Below are positions 17,982 to 27,022 of a stretch of DNA of 64,000 bases, piece after piece. Origin of the DNA: Geobacter sp. AOG1 (lineage in GTDB: Bacteria; Desulfobacterota; Desulfuromonadia; Geobacterales; Geobacteraceae); the NCBI RefSeq assembly GCF_019972315.1, contig NZ_BLIZ01000001.1:2362558-2426557 (forward strand). The letters are read 5' to 3'. The translations under genes were made by a program, and so were the position numbers. How positions within the stretch are numbered: position 1 is the first letter of the stretch; each line of letters opens with the position of its first letter. A model generated the notes under the pieces. The model did no database searches and was not told the DNA's origin. It saw nothing but the letters and a program-made list of their open reading frames with translations.

Positions 17982-20900
17982 TGAAATCAACAGCGAGGTA
18001 CACCATGAAGGCCGTCGGTACGTTTACGAAAATGCTCCCGGTCGTCGTTGCCCTATTTATCTCAATCCTTCCGACCATCGCTCAGGCCGATCCTGGCACC
18101 AACTACTGCATCACTCCTGCGTTCATCACCAGCAGCATACCCCCCAACCTGCTCCTGATGATCGACAACTCGACCAGTATGTACGACATGGCCTATGCGG
18201 ACGAAGGGCAAAAGGACGCCAACGGGAATATTACCCGCCAGCCCACGTACTGCTACGACGAGTCCTACAAGACAAATTACTGTTCCGGCGACACTTCGCG
18301 CAGCTGCAGCCAGGATTCCGACTGCGTGGTCGGCCAGACCTGCCTGAACGCCTATGCCGGCTATTTCGAACCGAGTACCGGCTACGAGTACGACTTCACC
18401 AATAAGTACTTCTTTGTTCCCACGACCCTTCCCACTTCGTGTGACAAGTACGTAGCCAACACCCTCTGCGTCGGCTTCGATACCAATACCGGCCTGTTGA
18501 ACAAGTTCGTGGCACGGGGGAACTACCTCAACTGGCTCGCCGCGTCCAAGTTCGACGTAGAGAAGAAGATTCTTACCGGCGGTAAATACGTCACCGGCCT
18601 CTGCTCCGGCAACAGCAACCGGGCCTGCCTTTCCAGCACGACTGACTGTGCTTCGTCGCAGACCTGCAACGCCGTCACTACCCCCTTTCTCCAGGCGGAG
18701 TCCCGCGGCTGCCTGGGACAGGGGTTCATCAAGGATGCCTTGACCACGGATTTTGTTAATTTCTCTTCGACCCAGACCGATCCGAACCTTGCCAACAAAC
18801 TGGGTATTGCCTTTGCCGTGAAAGGGCCGGAAGAAGTAAACCCTGCCTCTCCGTCCCAGGGGGGGCAGACCTCCATTGAAATCTACCAGGGCGACTACAA
18901 TGCCAAGGTGTGCAATGATGCGATCACGCTCTGGAACACCCCGAATGTCAACCAGACCTCCCTCAGCAACGCCGTGTCGGCCTGCATCAATTACAATACA
19001 AAGGCGACCAACTATTGCCAGGGGGATCCGGCCCGGCTCGTGTTCGCCACGTGTATTTCCGATGCCGACTGCACCAAGCCGGTTGCCGCGGTTTCGGGGA
19101 AATGCAGCAACGGCGGGGCGTCCTGTTCCAGCGATCTTGATTGTGGCACCACCGTGACGCCGGGGAAATGCAGCAACACCGGCGCTTCCTGTACGAGTGA
19201 TGCTGTCTGCGCCGGCACCACTACGCCGGGGAGATGCAGCAATAACGCGAGCAAAACCTGTCTGGGGCCGAATGACTGTACCGTCCTTCCGATTTCGGGT
19301 AACTGCAAGTTGGGGGGGGGGGCGTGCACTTCGGATGGCAACTGCGCGCCGGCGAATTACTGCAGCGTCAGGACCGACAAGACGTGCACTACGCCGGGTA
19401 CAGCCTGTCAGGGCACGTGGGGAACCTGTATGGCTAATACCTGCTCAAACCCGCTGCCGGTGGCGGGGAGCAGCGGCACCTGCACCAACCCTTCGCCGAC
19501 GACGGTAAACCCCGGCACCTGTTCCGCACCGGCTCCCACGACGAATACCGTCGGCCTCTGCAACAGCCCGGCCCCGGTTTCCGGGGGGACGCTCAATGAC
19601 GGCCCCTGTATCGATCCGAGCAAGTCGGGGGTAGTCAAGACCAAGGTTGCCTTCACCGAAACCATCAATACCTGCTGGCAGTACATCGGCAAAGGGACCC
19701 TCGGCACGGGGGACTTCACCCGGCTTACCACCGGCGGCAAGTGTACCGATGTCTACGCGGCCTATGGCGTCTGTTCCGGGGACCACTCCAAGGGGTGCGG
19801 CGCCGATACCGACTGCAGCGGCGCACTGGGTGGGAGCTGCCTCAAGGGACCCGCGTATATCCTTCCAGGGAATCCCGCCCTTGTCTGCAGCTCGGACTAC
19901 CTGGGGGGGTTCTACACCGGGAGTGCGCCGACGTGGGACGCGAACTCCTGGACAAACGACACGGGGCAGGTCGACGCCTTCAAGCGGTACTGTAACGCCA
20001 CCCAGCCGTCGGTCATAGACCCCACCGATTCAGCCGCGAACACCTCGAACGCTGAGCAGCTTCCGGCACTTCTCGGAGGGATCGGGCTGGAAGGACAGCT
20101 GGGACCTCCGAAGGGGAAGGTGCTGGTCAGGCTCAAGAAAGCCACCCAGCCGGCCGGCCTTCTCCAGGAGTTCGGCAACCGGATACGGGTCGGTGCCATG
20201 CAGTTCAACTTTGCCGGTTCGGCCACCGAATCTTCATCCACCTTCGGTGCAGTAATATCCACACCGAAAGTCTGCTCTAACGACCCCGCCAAGCTGTGTG
20301 TCATGGATGTGGATTGCAACGGCAACACGGGCACTACCTACACCTGTAATCCGACCACCGCCAATACAAACAACCTGGATGGAGCGAGCATCATCTATGA
20401 TGTGGGGAGAGGACTCTGCTCCGCATCGACGACGACCGTCTGCCACACTGCCGCTGACTGCTCGTCGGGAGAACGTTGCTACGCCAACCGCTGCTGGATT
20501 CCTTCAACTACCGAATGCAACACCGACAACAACTGTCTCAGTAGCCAGGTCTGCGTCAGCGACGGGGCGGGTGATCACGTAACGGCGAAATCACTGGTCA
20601 GTTCCATCGATTTAATCAGAGCCGATTCCTGGACCCCCTTCGCGGAAGCCTATTATAACGCCATCGGCTACTATGCCACCGTGAAACAATGCTCCAACTC
20701 GACAACCTCGTGTTTCTTAGACAGCGATTGCAGCAGTGGTGGGCTCTGTAACAAGGTCATCAGCAGCAGGACGGCGCTTAGGCTTAACTCGAACGATTAC
20801 AGCGGCAGCCGCAATCCCTCCCAGTACCGGTGTCAGCAGAACTATGTCCTGCTCGTCAGCGACGGGAGTTCGACTGCCGACCAGAATGCCAGTTCCAGCA

Positions 20901-23836
20901 GTCTGGCAGACCTCTATCATGTTTCCGCCGGCAAGCCGGCTACCTGGGTCAATACCTGTCCCAATTATGCAGGGAGCAAGAATCTTCCTATCCTTTCCTG
21001 GGTCGCCAGGCACCTGAACATCTCAAGCTTCAGCCTTTCCACCACCCCAACGGCCACGGTATGTTCCGGCAACAGCAATCAGATCTGTTCTGCTGATACC
21101 GATTGCGCGCTTGGACAGACATGTCTCAATATCCCCCGGAACGGCCGCGACAACATCAGTACCTATGTGGTATACAACGGCGGTTCCAACGGTCTGACCG
21201 ACGAATGCAGTTCGCTGCAGCTTCTCTCTGACACCGCCACGAACGGTGGATCGACTCTGCAGGTGGCAAGCAATCCTGCCCAGCTCTCCACGGCATTGCG
21301 GAATATATTCGAAGAGTTGGCCGCCAAGGCGGCGTCGGGGACGGCCGCATCGATCCTCAGCAACAGCGAGGGGAGCGGCGCGAACATCCTGCAGGCGGTG
21401 TTTTATCCGAAGAAGATCTTCAATAGCGAGACATCCGCCAAGTGGATCGGTGAAATGCAGAACCTCTGGTACTACGTCGATCCCAAGATCAATAACAGCA
21501 CCATCAGGGAGGATACGGATTACCCCGGCTCCGGAGACCATACCTTGAATCTGATCAGCGACAAGGTGGCCACCTTCATTTTCGACCAGAGCACCAACCA
21601 GACCATGGTTCAGTTGCAGCAGGATACCAATGGTGACGGCATAGGGGATAGCGCCGTTACAACGGTCGATCCCGATGCGGTAAAAAGCATCTGGCGCGCC
21701 GGAAAACAGTTGTGGGCAAGGGATCTCACCCTGTCGCCCCGGACCATCTACACCCCGTTGCTTTCGGGGGGGACCGAAGAGGGAAGCACCGGCCTGATGA
21801 AATTCACCTACGGAACCATCGGTTCTACCTCATTCCCCGATAACTCTACCGTGTTGCAGCCGTACCTGCAGATGACCGACAGCGCCAGCACCCTTAAGCT
21901 GATGAAGTACATCCATGGTTTCGATTTTCCCGGCGACGCAACCATGCGGCCCAGAACGGTTAAGATTGGCAACATACCAGCACCTACGGTGGGGATCGAC
22001 CCGACCGACCCCTATGTCACCAACCCGCGGGACAAGGGGATCGGGGTCTGGAAACTGGGAGACATCATCTCATCCACGCCGCGCATCCAGTCGACGGGAA
22101 GGCAGAACACCTATGATGTGCAATTGCCGGGCGGTTACGGCGATACGTCCTACGCCTCCTTCATCAAATCCAATGAGTATCTGAGCCGCGGGATGGTCTA
22201 TGTGGGGGTCAACGACGGCATGCTCCACGCCTTCAAACTCGGCATCCTGGATGTGACCGCCACCGACTTCACCAAGGCAACATTGAGCGGTACCGACCTC
22301 GGCGAGGAGCAGTGGGCCTTCATTCCGAAAAGCGCGCTGCCGTACCTGAAATACACGACTGACAAGGATTATAGCCATCTCTATTTTGTCGACGGCTCGA
22401 CCATCATCCTGGATGCCAGTATCGGCGTGTATACCAGCGGAACCGGCAGCTGTACCAATGCAACCTATGACCAGTGCATCAAGAATCCGATCGTGGTGGA
22501 TACCGCTACCAATAACCTGGATGCCAACAAGAATACCTGGCGTTCCATCCTGATCGGCGGCATGGGGCTGGGTGGGGCATCGAGCAAAGCCAGTTGCACC
22601 GGACTCGACTGCGTCCAGACACCGATTACCGACCCGGGCGATACGGTCAACAATCCGGGACTTGGCTATTCGTCGTACTTTGCCCTGGATGTGACCAATC
22701 CCGAAACTCCCAAGCTTTTGTGGGAGTTCAGCGGCGACCCTGCTAATAATCTCAACCTTGGGTACGCCACATCCGGTCCGGCAATCGTCAGAATAGGTGA
22801 TTCCACCAAGAATGGTAAATGGTTTGCGGTGTTCGGTTCCGGGCCGACCGGGCCGATCGACACGGACAACCGCCAGTTCCTCGGGCGCTCCAACCAGACT
22901 CTCAAATTCTTTATTCTCGACCTGAAGACAGGGACGCTCGTGAGAACGATCGATACTGGCATCGCCAATGCATTCTCCGGTTCCCTCGTCGGTGGTCCCA
23001 TCGATACCGACCGGTGGAACGCCCTTGCGGCGGGGAGGTACCAGGACGACGCTATTTATGTGGGATATACGAAGAAGGTAAGTGGCGGTGATTGGACGAA
23101 TGGCGGGGTGCTCCGGATCATGACCAAGGAGAGTGCCAACCCCGCTGACTGGGAAGTGACCCCGGTGCTCGACAATATCGGACCTGTGACGACGGCGGTC
23201 GCCCGGTTGCAGGATCGGAACAACCGCGCTCTCTGGCTCTATTTCGGTACAGGAAGATACTACTTCCGGGCTGGACAAATAATTGATGACTATGACAGCC
23301 CGCGGACCATTTACGGGATCAAGGAACCTTGCTACAACTCGGACGCAAATCCGGGGAATTTCCTTGATAAGACCTGTACCACAGCCAGGTTGGTTGGCGA
23401 CCTCACGGACCAGTCTACCACGCTCCACACAGGTCCCCAGCCCCTCGGGTGGAAGATCGATCTCGATACCTCGACGACTACCTTCGGTGCGGAGCGGGTG
23501 GTGACCGATACGGTTGCATTGACCAACGGAGCGATATTTTTTACCTCATTCAAGCCAACCGCTGATGTCTGTGGATTCGGCGGCAACTCCTATCTCTGGG
23601 CACTCGATTACAACTCCGGGCTCCGGCCTCCCGACACCACGCTCACCGGCAAGGCACTTATTCAGCTCTCCACCGGTGAGTTCAAGGAGGTTGACCTTTC
23701 CACTGCCTTTACGGACAGGGGTAACCGACGGATGGGCTCGGCCATGACCGGCAAACCGCCGGGAGACGCCCCGCCGATCCTCAGTACGAGCGGGAACAAG
23801 CCGATCAAGCGCATTCTGCACATACAGGAGCGCTGA
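17978..23836 (+). CDS. pilY1: Giant cysteine-rich PilY1-family pilus tip adhesin
   Basis: 1952 residues against roughly 1000-1200 for well-studied PilY1 proteins. A signal peptide ends near TIAQA (residue 37). A von Willebrand A-like fold starts with a DxSxS metal site (LLMIDNSTSM, residues 63-67) and is interrupted by about 12 short cysteine modules between residues ~102 and ~1050, with the pattern C-x(6-9)-C-x(3)-D-x-D-C-x(4-8)-C; five lie almost back to back at 19.1-19.4 kb. The C-terminal third is the PilY1/PilC beta-propeller (YVGVNDGMLHAFKLG, EEQWAFIPKSALPYL, LYFVDGS) with a calcium-loop-like DTNGDGIGD near residue 1216. It is probably secreted and presented at the pilus tip or cell surface. 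It overlaps the disulfide isomerase gene and is followed 1 base later by minor pilins. Confidence 0.88.
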   Translation: MMKSTARYTMKAVGTFTKMLPVVVALFISILPTIAQADPGTNYCITPAFITSSIPPNLLLMIDNSTSMYDMAYADEGQKDANGNITRQPTYCYDESYKTNYCSGDTSRSCSQDSDCVVGQTCLNAYAGYFEPSTGYEYDFTNKYFFVPTTLPTSCDKYVANTLCVGFDTNTGLLNKFVARGNYLNWLAASKFDVEKKILTGGKYVTGLCSGNSNRACLSSTTDCASSQTCNAVTTPFLQAESRGCLGQGFIKDALTTDFVNFSSTQTDPNLANKLGIAFAVKGPEEVNPASPSQGGQTSIEIYQGDYNAKVCNDAITLWNTPNVNQTSLSNAVSACINYNTKATNYCQGDPARLVFATCISDADCTKPVAAVSGKCSNGGASCSSDLDCGTTVTPGKCSNTGASCTSDAVCAGTTTPGRCSNNASKTCLGPNDCTVLPISGNCKLGGGACTSDGNCAPANYCSVRTDKTCTTPGTACQGTWGTCMANTCSNPLPVAGSSGTCTNPSPTTVNPGTCSAPAPTTNTVGLCNSPAPVSGGTLNDGPCIDPSKSGVVKTKVAFTETINTCWQYIGKGTLGTGDFTRLTTGGKCTDVYAAYGVCSGDHSKGCGADTDCSGALGGSCLKGPAYILPGNPALVCSSDYLGGFYTGSAPTWDANSWTNDTGQVDAFKRYCNATQPSVIDPTDSAANTSNAEQLPALLGGIGLEGQLGPPKGKVLVRLKKATQPAGLLQEFGNRIRVGAMQFNFAGSATESSSTFGAVISTPKVCSNDPAKLCVMDVDCNGNTGTTYTCNPTTANTNNLDGASIIYDVGRGLCSASTTTVCHTAADCSSGERCYANRCWIPSTTECNTDNNCLSSQVCVSDGAGDHVTAKSLVSSIDLIRADSWTPFAEAYYNAIGYYATVKQCSNSTTSCFLDSDCSSGGLCNKVISSRTALRLNSNDYSGSRNPSQYRCQQNYVLLVSDGSSTADQNASSSSLADLYHVSAGKPATWVNTCPNYAGSKNLPILSWVARHLNISSFSLSTTPTATVCSGNSNQICSADTDCALGQTCLNIPRNGRDNISTYVVYNGGSNGLTDECSSLQLLSDTATNGGSTLQVASNPAQLSTALRNIFEELAAKAASGTAASILSNSEGSGANILQAVFYPKKIFNSETSAKWIGEMQNLWYYVDPKINNSTIREDTDYPGSGDHTLNLISDKVATFIFDQSTNQTMVQLQQDTNGDGIGDSAVTTVDPDAVKSIWRAGKQLWARDLTLSPRTIYTPLLSGGTEEGSTGLMKFTYGTIGSTSFPDNSTVLQPYLQMTDSASTLKLMKYIHGFDFPGDATMRPRTVKIGNIPAPTVGIDPTDPYVTNPRDKGIGVWKLGDIISSTPRIQSTGRQNTYDVQLPGGYGDTSYASFIKSNEYLSRGMVYVGVNDGMLHAFKLGILDVTATDFTKATLSGTDLGEEQWAFIPKSALPYLKYTTDKDYSHLYFVDGSTIILDASIGVYTSGTGSCTNATYDQCIKNPIVVDTATNNLDANKNTWRSILIGGMGLGGASSKASCTGLDCVQTPITDPGDTVNNPGLGYSSYFALDVTNPETPKLLWEFSGDPANNLNLGYATSGPAIVRIGDSTKNGKWFAVFGSGPTGPIDTDNRQFLGRSNQTLKFFILDLKTGTLVRTIDTGIANAFSGSLVGGPIDTDRWNALAAGRYQDDAIYVGYTKKVSGGDWTNGGVLRIMTKESANPADWEVTPVLDNIGPVTTAVARLQDRNNRALWLYFGTGRYYFRAGQIIDDYDSPRTIYGIKEPCYNSDANPGNFLDKTCTTARLVGDLTDQSTTLHTGPQPLGWKIDLDTSTTTFGAERVVTDTVALTNGAIFFTSFKPTADVCGFGGNSYLWALDYNSGLRPPDTTLTGKALIQLSTGEFKEVDLSTAFTDRGNRRMGSAMTGKPPGDAPPILSTSGNKPIKRILHIQER

Positions 23837-23837
23837 C

Positions 23838-24308
23838 ATGAACGAGCGTGGTTTTACCCTGGTGGAAATGCTTATCGTCATAGCCATAATCGGGATATTG
23901 ACGAGTATTGCGATCTATGATTTCAACAGAGAGCGACAGAAGTCCGTCATTGAGGCGGAGGTAAGGGATATGTACACGGAGATCATGAATGCACGGTTAC
24001 AGTCGTTTTATACTAAACAACCCCGCTCCGTGATCGTGAGCGGAACGCAGTTTAAGGTTATCGACTCGGCATCGAGTGCGATACTCGTGGAGAAGACCCT
24101 GAAATACCCCGTTGTGCAGAATACCACGGACACTCAGTTGAATTTCGACAGGTGCGGCCTGACCTTCGGCTCCTTCAGTTCCGTCTGCGTCGAGCCTGCC
24201 GGCAATCCCGGCTTCATCGACAGCATCGTCATCTCTGCTGCAAAAATCAACATGGGAAAGAGAGCATCGGGAGGCAGTTGTGGCACAAGTACCATCGTAC
24301 AAAAATAA
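23838..24308 (+). CDS. Minor pilin / type IV prepilin-like protein
   Basis: 156 residues. Very short leader MNERG, then FTLVEMLIVIAIIGILTSIA with Glu+5, the classical type IV prepilin signal cleaved after Gly5. Two cysteines near residues 108 and 118 may form the D-region disulfide. It starts 1 base after the pilY1 stop with an AGGAG site, and overlaps the next gene by 29 bases. It is probably an initiation-complex minor pilin rather than the main pilin: it is FimU/GspH-sized and sits with PilV/W/X homologues. Confidence 0.85.
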   Translation: MNERGFTLVEMLIVIAIIGILTSIAIYDFNRERQKSVIEAEVRDMYTEIMNARLQSFYTKQPRSVIVSGTQFKVIDSASSAILVEKTLKYPVVQNTTDTQLNFDRCGLTFGSFSSVCVEPAGNPGFIDSIVISAAKINMGKRASGGSCGTSTIVQK

Positions 24309-24666
24309 CGACGGCTTCACCCTGGTTGAGGTCCTGGTTGCCATAGTGATCATGGTGGTCGGGCTGCTTGGACTCCTGGAGGCGGTAAATGTGGCCATGG
24401 AGCACAATCTCCGGAACCAGCTGCGTGACCAGTCGGTCTATGTGGGCGAGAAAATATTGAATGACATGCGGGGGCAGCAGTTCGACTCCACATTCACTAA
24501 CCACACCACTATCCCCATGAGCCTCAGAGGTGTGAGCAAGAAATTCACGGTAGACACAACCACTATCCCATTGGGAGCCGATACGAAGCAGTATGGGGTG
24601 GTGGTGAAGTGGACCTACAAGAACAGGAACTATCAGAACCAGGTGGTGACGGTTCGATCACGTTAG
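24280..24666 (+). CDS. pilV: PilV-like minor pilin
   Basis: 128 residues. Leader MAQVPSYKNNDG, then FTLVEVLVAIVIMVVGLLGLLEA, the PilV/GspI-type signal with Glu+5. The start is GTG at 24280 with GGAGG at 24270-24274, inside the upstream gene, so translation is coupled. PilV is part of the minor-pilin priming complex with PilW, PilX and PilY1. Confidence 0.83.
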   Translation: MAQVPSYKNNDGFTLVEVLVAIVIMVVGLLGLLEAVNVAMEHNLRNQLRDQSVYVGEKILNDMRGQQFDSTFTNHTTIPMSLRGVSKKFTVDTTTIPLGADTKQYGVVVKWTYKNRNYQNQVVTVRSR

Positions 24667-24717
24667 TCATCAGTGACTGATGCAGCACGGTGTATTTCAC
24701 GCGAGGATGTGTACTTT

Positions 24718-25911
24718 ATGATACGAGAACAGCGTGGTTTTTCTCTCGTCGAACTGATAATCGTCATGGCCATGTTTATGGTCGTCATCATGGTTACGAC
24801 CAGCACCTTCGAGACCATCGTGACCCAGGCGGGGCAGCAGGGGAAATCTGCCCAGACCCAGATCGAGGGGATCGTCGGTCTGGAGGTGCTGCGGGCGGAC
24901 CTGGAGCAGGCAGGCTTCGGTCTCCCTTGGATGTTTTCGTCGGCCCCAGCGAATACCGCCTATACTGAGGTGAACGTGGGCGCCAATGTGCCGGTTACGT
25001 TTCCGACATCCATTACGAGTGCCAACTTTTTCAACGATAATTCGCCGGTATCTCCCCCCCGTGCCATTGTGAATGGCACGACCAACTTCAACCTTGATAC
25101 AGGGGGAAAAGGGTCCCAATACCTGGTTCTTAAATCCACGGTAAGCGGAGTGGACCAAGTCGCCAAGAAATGGACTTCGTCAGTATATACCGAGACAGGT
25201 CGGTCTGTTACCACATGGGGCCAGGCCGACCGGGACTTGGCGGGAAATGACCGTGTCATCGTCATAAAGACCACCTTTACGAACAACCTTCCGAAGCAGC
25301 AACTTATAGTGAAAAGTGGACAGTTTTCCACGACCTTCAATAATTACAGTGCTATGACCTTTCCCCATACTCCGGGGGACATCTTTCACATCTACGGTGT
25401 GGATAAACCCGCCGGAACAGCGCTTCGGATGCCGTTCAACCGTGCAGACTACTACATCAAGAGACCGTCAAACATATCGGCAACTTGTGCTCCCAACACA
25501 GGAATACTTTACAAGGCGGTGGCCAACCACGCTGACGGCTCCCTTTCTCCCGAAATGCCCTTGCTGGACTGCGTCGCCGATATACAGGTCGCCTACGGGC
25601 TTGATGCCGCCGGCAATGGTTTTATCGGTGACCATGGCGACAGTCCTCCCGCCAAGCGTCCTCAGGATGCTGACCAGGCGGAGACCATCCGCAACGTCGT
25701 GAAGGAAGTAAGGGTCTATATTCTGGCCCAGGAGGGGAAGAGGGATAGGACATATAATTTCCCCAGTAGCTCTATCCGGGTTGGGGAAAGTTTCGGGGGA
25801 ACCCTGCGGGGACGAGATTTTGATCTAGCTGCACTTATTGGTGCCGACTACACGCATTACCGCTGGAAAGTTTACACAATCGTGGTGCGACCCAAAAATC
25901 TGATTCAATAA
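24718..25911 (+). CDS. pilW: PilW-like minor pilin
   Basis: 397 residues. Leader MIREQRG, then FSLVELIIVMAMFMVVIMVT, the PilW/GspJ-type signal with Glu+5. The ATG at 24718 is chosen because GAGGA lies at 24703-24707 and gives a standard short leader; the frame extends to a GTG at 24673. The large C-terminal body is typical of PilW. It probably helps assemble the pilus-tip complex carrying PilY1. Confidence 0.85.
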   Translation: MIREQRGFSLVELIIVMAMFMVVIMVTTSTFETIVTQAGQQGKSAQTQIEGIVGLEVLRADLEQAGFGLPWMFSSAPANTAYTEVNVGANVPVTFPTSITSANFFNDNSPVSPPRAIVNGTTNFNLDTGGKGSQYLVLKSTVSGVDQVAKKWTSSVYTETGRSVTTWGQADRDLAGNDRVIVIKTTFTNNLPKQQLIVKSGQFSTTFNNYSAMTFPHTPGDIFHIYGVDKPAGTALRMPFNRADYYIKRPSNISATCAPNTGILYKAVANHADGSLSPEMPLLDCVADIQVAYGLDAAGNGFIGDHGDSPPAKRPQDADQAETIRNVVKEVRVYILAQEGKRDRTYNFPSSSIRVGESFGGTLRGRDFDLAALIGADYTHYRWKVYTIVVRPKNLIQ

Positions 25912-25927
25912 CCTGTGGGTGGAGATT

Positions 25928-26536
25928 ATGCGATACGTTCGAAATGAAAACGGGATAGCGTTGTTGACGGCACTTATGTTCACCCTTATCTCCTTGGGGA
26001 TCATCATGGCGCTGTTGCAGATGGTTCTCATGGGGACCAAGATGTCAGCCAGCCAGAAAACCTACCGCAACTCCCTTGAGGCGTCCTACGGCGGGGTAGA
26101 ACTTGTTGCCAAGGAGATCATCCCCCAACTCTTCGGCAATTATTCCAACGGCAGTCGGGCGCTTAACTCCACATTCGGGAGTTCATCCCAAATCAGCCTC
26201 TCGCTGAGTGCCTCCTTGAAGGACAAATTGGCGAAGGATACGAACAACTGGCCGTCAACCGCAAACAAGATTCCCGATGCTAAAATCTCGCCAGACATGA
26301 CCTTCAAGCTTGCGGGAACCAACGGTAACTTCATGGTGTATAACAAGGTAGTCGATACCGTAACCGGTAACTCGGACGTCAGCGGCAGGGACCTGGATCC
26401 GGGTATCGGCGTGGCGGGATCGGGGTCGGGGATTGCGCCGAAACACAGTCCCCACCTCATCACCATAGAGGTACAGGGTGAACGGGAAACCAATCCCAAG
26501 GAAAAGGCGATGCTGTCGGTGCTTTACGCGTATTGA
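25928..26536 (+). CDS. pilX: PilX-like minor pilin
   Basis: 202 residues. MRYVRNENG, then IALLTALMFTLISLGIIMAL, the PilX N-terminal pattern, which lacks Glu+5 as usual for PilX/GspK proteins. The conserved N-terminal helix continues into EASYGGVELVAKE. The ATG at 25928 follows GGTGGAG closely; a GTG at 25919 is the alternative. It is the last gene of the minor-pilin operon. Confidence 0.8.
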   Translation: MRYVRNENGIALLTALMFTLISLGIIMALLQMVLMGTKMSASQKTYRNSLEASYGGVELVAKEIIPQLFGNYSNGSRALNSTFGSSSQISLSLSASLKDKLAKDTNNWPSTANKIPDAKISPDMTFKLAGTNGNFMVYNKVVDTVTGNSDVSGRDLDPGIGVAGSGSGIAPKHSPHLITIEVQGERETNPKEKAMLSVLYAY

Positions 26537-26631
26537 CCGACAACGTTCGGTGGGGGAGAATACACTATTTATTCTGTTTGATTGTAACTGGCCGGCAGTC
26601 GCAAAAGGACGACGTAATGAGTTGTCAGTAC

Positions 26632-26654
26632 GTCATTTAACATGGTTAAATGAC
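26632..26654. repeat. Perfect inverted repeat upstream of the pil leader promoter
   Basis: GTCATTTAA (26632-26640), CATGG, TTAAATGAC (26646-26654). There is no T-run on either side, so it is unlikely to be an intrinsic terminator. Its centre is about 110 bases upstream of the sigma-54-like -24 element at 26754, a normal distance for an activator site. Confidence 0.4.
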
Positions 26655-26752
26655 AGAAAATTTATAGAAAAGCCAAGTATTTTGAAATGAAGTACTACTA
26701 GGGCAAAAGCTAACATATTAAAAAACAATGCAAAATATAAACTGGAGATAAA

Positions 26753-26768
26753 TGGAATTCAACTTGCA
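26753..26768 (+). promoter_or_regulatory. Sigma-54 promoter of the riboswitch-pilM leader
   Basis: TGGAATTCAACTTGCA: -24 TGG (GG at 26754-26755) and -12 TTGCA (GC at 26766-26767) with exactly 10 bases between GG and GC. Transcription would start near 26779, about 65 bases before the riboswitch aptamer. Confidence 0.6.
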
Positions 26769-26841
26769 TAAAGTGAGTGCGTATACGGGCAAATACCGCT
26801 ATTTGATAATTGTTATGCTGTAAGCCTCGGTGAACAGCGTA

Positions 26842-26925
26842 GATAATGGTAACGATAATACTAAACCATCCGCGAGGGTGGGGCGGAAAGCCTAACGGGT
26901 CTCTAGAAGACAGCCAGGTTGCCGA
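26842..26925 (+). promoter_or_regulatory. GEMM-I cyclic dinucleotide riboswitch aptamer (c-di-GMP/cGAMP class)
   Basis: All hallmarks of the GEMM-I aptamer are visible. P1 is GGTAAC (26848-26853) with GTTGCC (26918-26923). The AAACC joining segment (26863-26867) leads into stem CCATCC / GGGTGG capped by a GCGA tetraloop (26872-26875). GGAAAGCC follows (intercalating A about 26888), then the tetraloop-receptor arm GGGTCTCTAGAAGACAGCC. At the position that I align with G20 of the Vibrio Vc2 RNA there is an A (26860); published work links A at this site, notably in Geobacter, to 3',3'-cGAMP sensing. The alignment there includes one extra base, so ligand choice is inferred. Confidence 0.9.
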
Positions 26926-26958
26926 AATATCATACGATATTCGACAACCTTTTTTTTT
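26917..26958 (+). terminator. Riboswitch expression-platform terminator
   Basis: GGTTGCCGAAATAT (26917-26930) pairs with ATATTCGACAACC (26937-26949) with one bulge, followed by nine T. The 5' strand re-uses the 3' strand of aptamer P1 (GTTGCC), so aptamer and terminator are mutually exclusive: ligand binding should prevent termination (an ON switch). Confidence 0.85.
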
Positions 26959-27022
26959 GTCGTCAGTTATTGTTGTAATCTAAAAAAGCTGTAATATCAA
27001 TGTGTTAAGATATAGAGAATAT

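Noticed and set aside
19060-19530. Low-complexity Cys/Thr/Pro segment of pilY1 as a possible frameshift or assembly artefact
   Set aside because: The frame stays open, cysteine spacing follows the same module pattern seen elsewhere in the protein, and the C-terminal propeller continues in the same frame.
22070-23428. 452-codon frame antisense to pilY1, and a similar 591-codon one antisense to the UbiD-family gene at 55267-57042
   Set aside because: Shadow frames: low-complexity translation, no conserved motifs, no start signals.
26575-26605. Second sigma-54-like sequence TGGCCGGCAGTCGC in the pil leader
   Set aside because: GG and GC are only 9 bases apart, which is the wrong spacing.
26570-26640. 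Terminator for the minor-pilin operon after pilX
   Set aside because: Only weak 4-6 base A/T stems (for example AGAATA/TATTCT) without a proper T-run were seen. Readthrough into the leader cannot be excluded.
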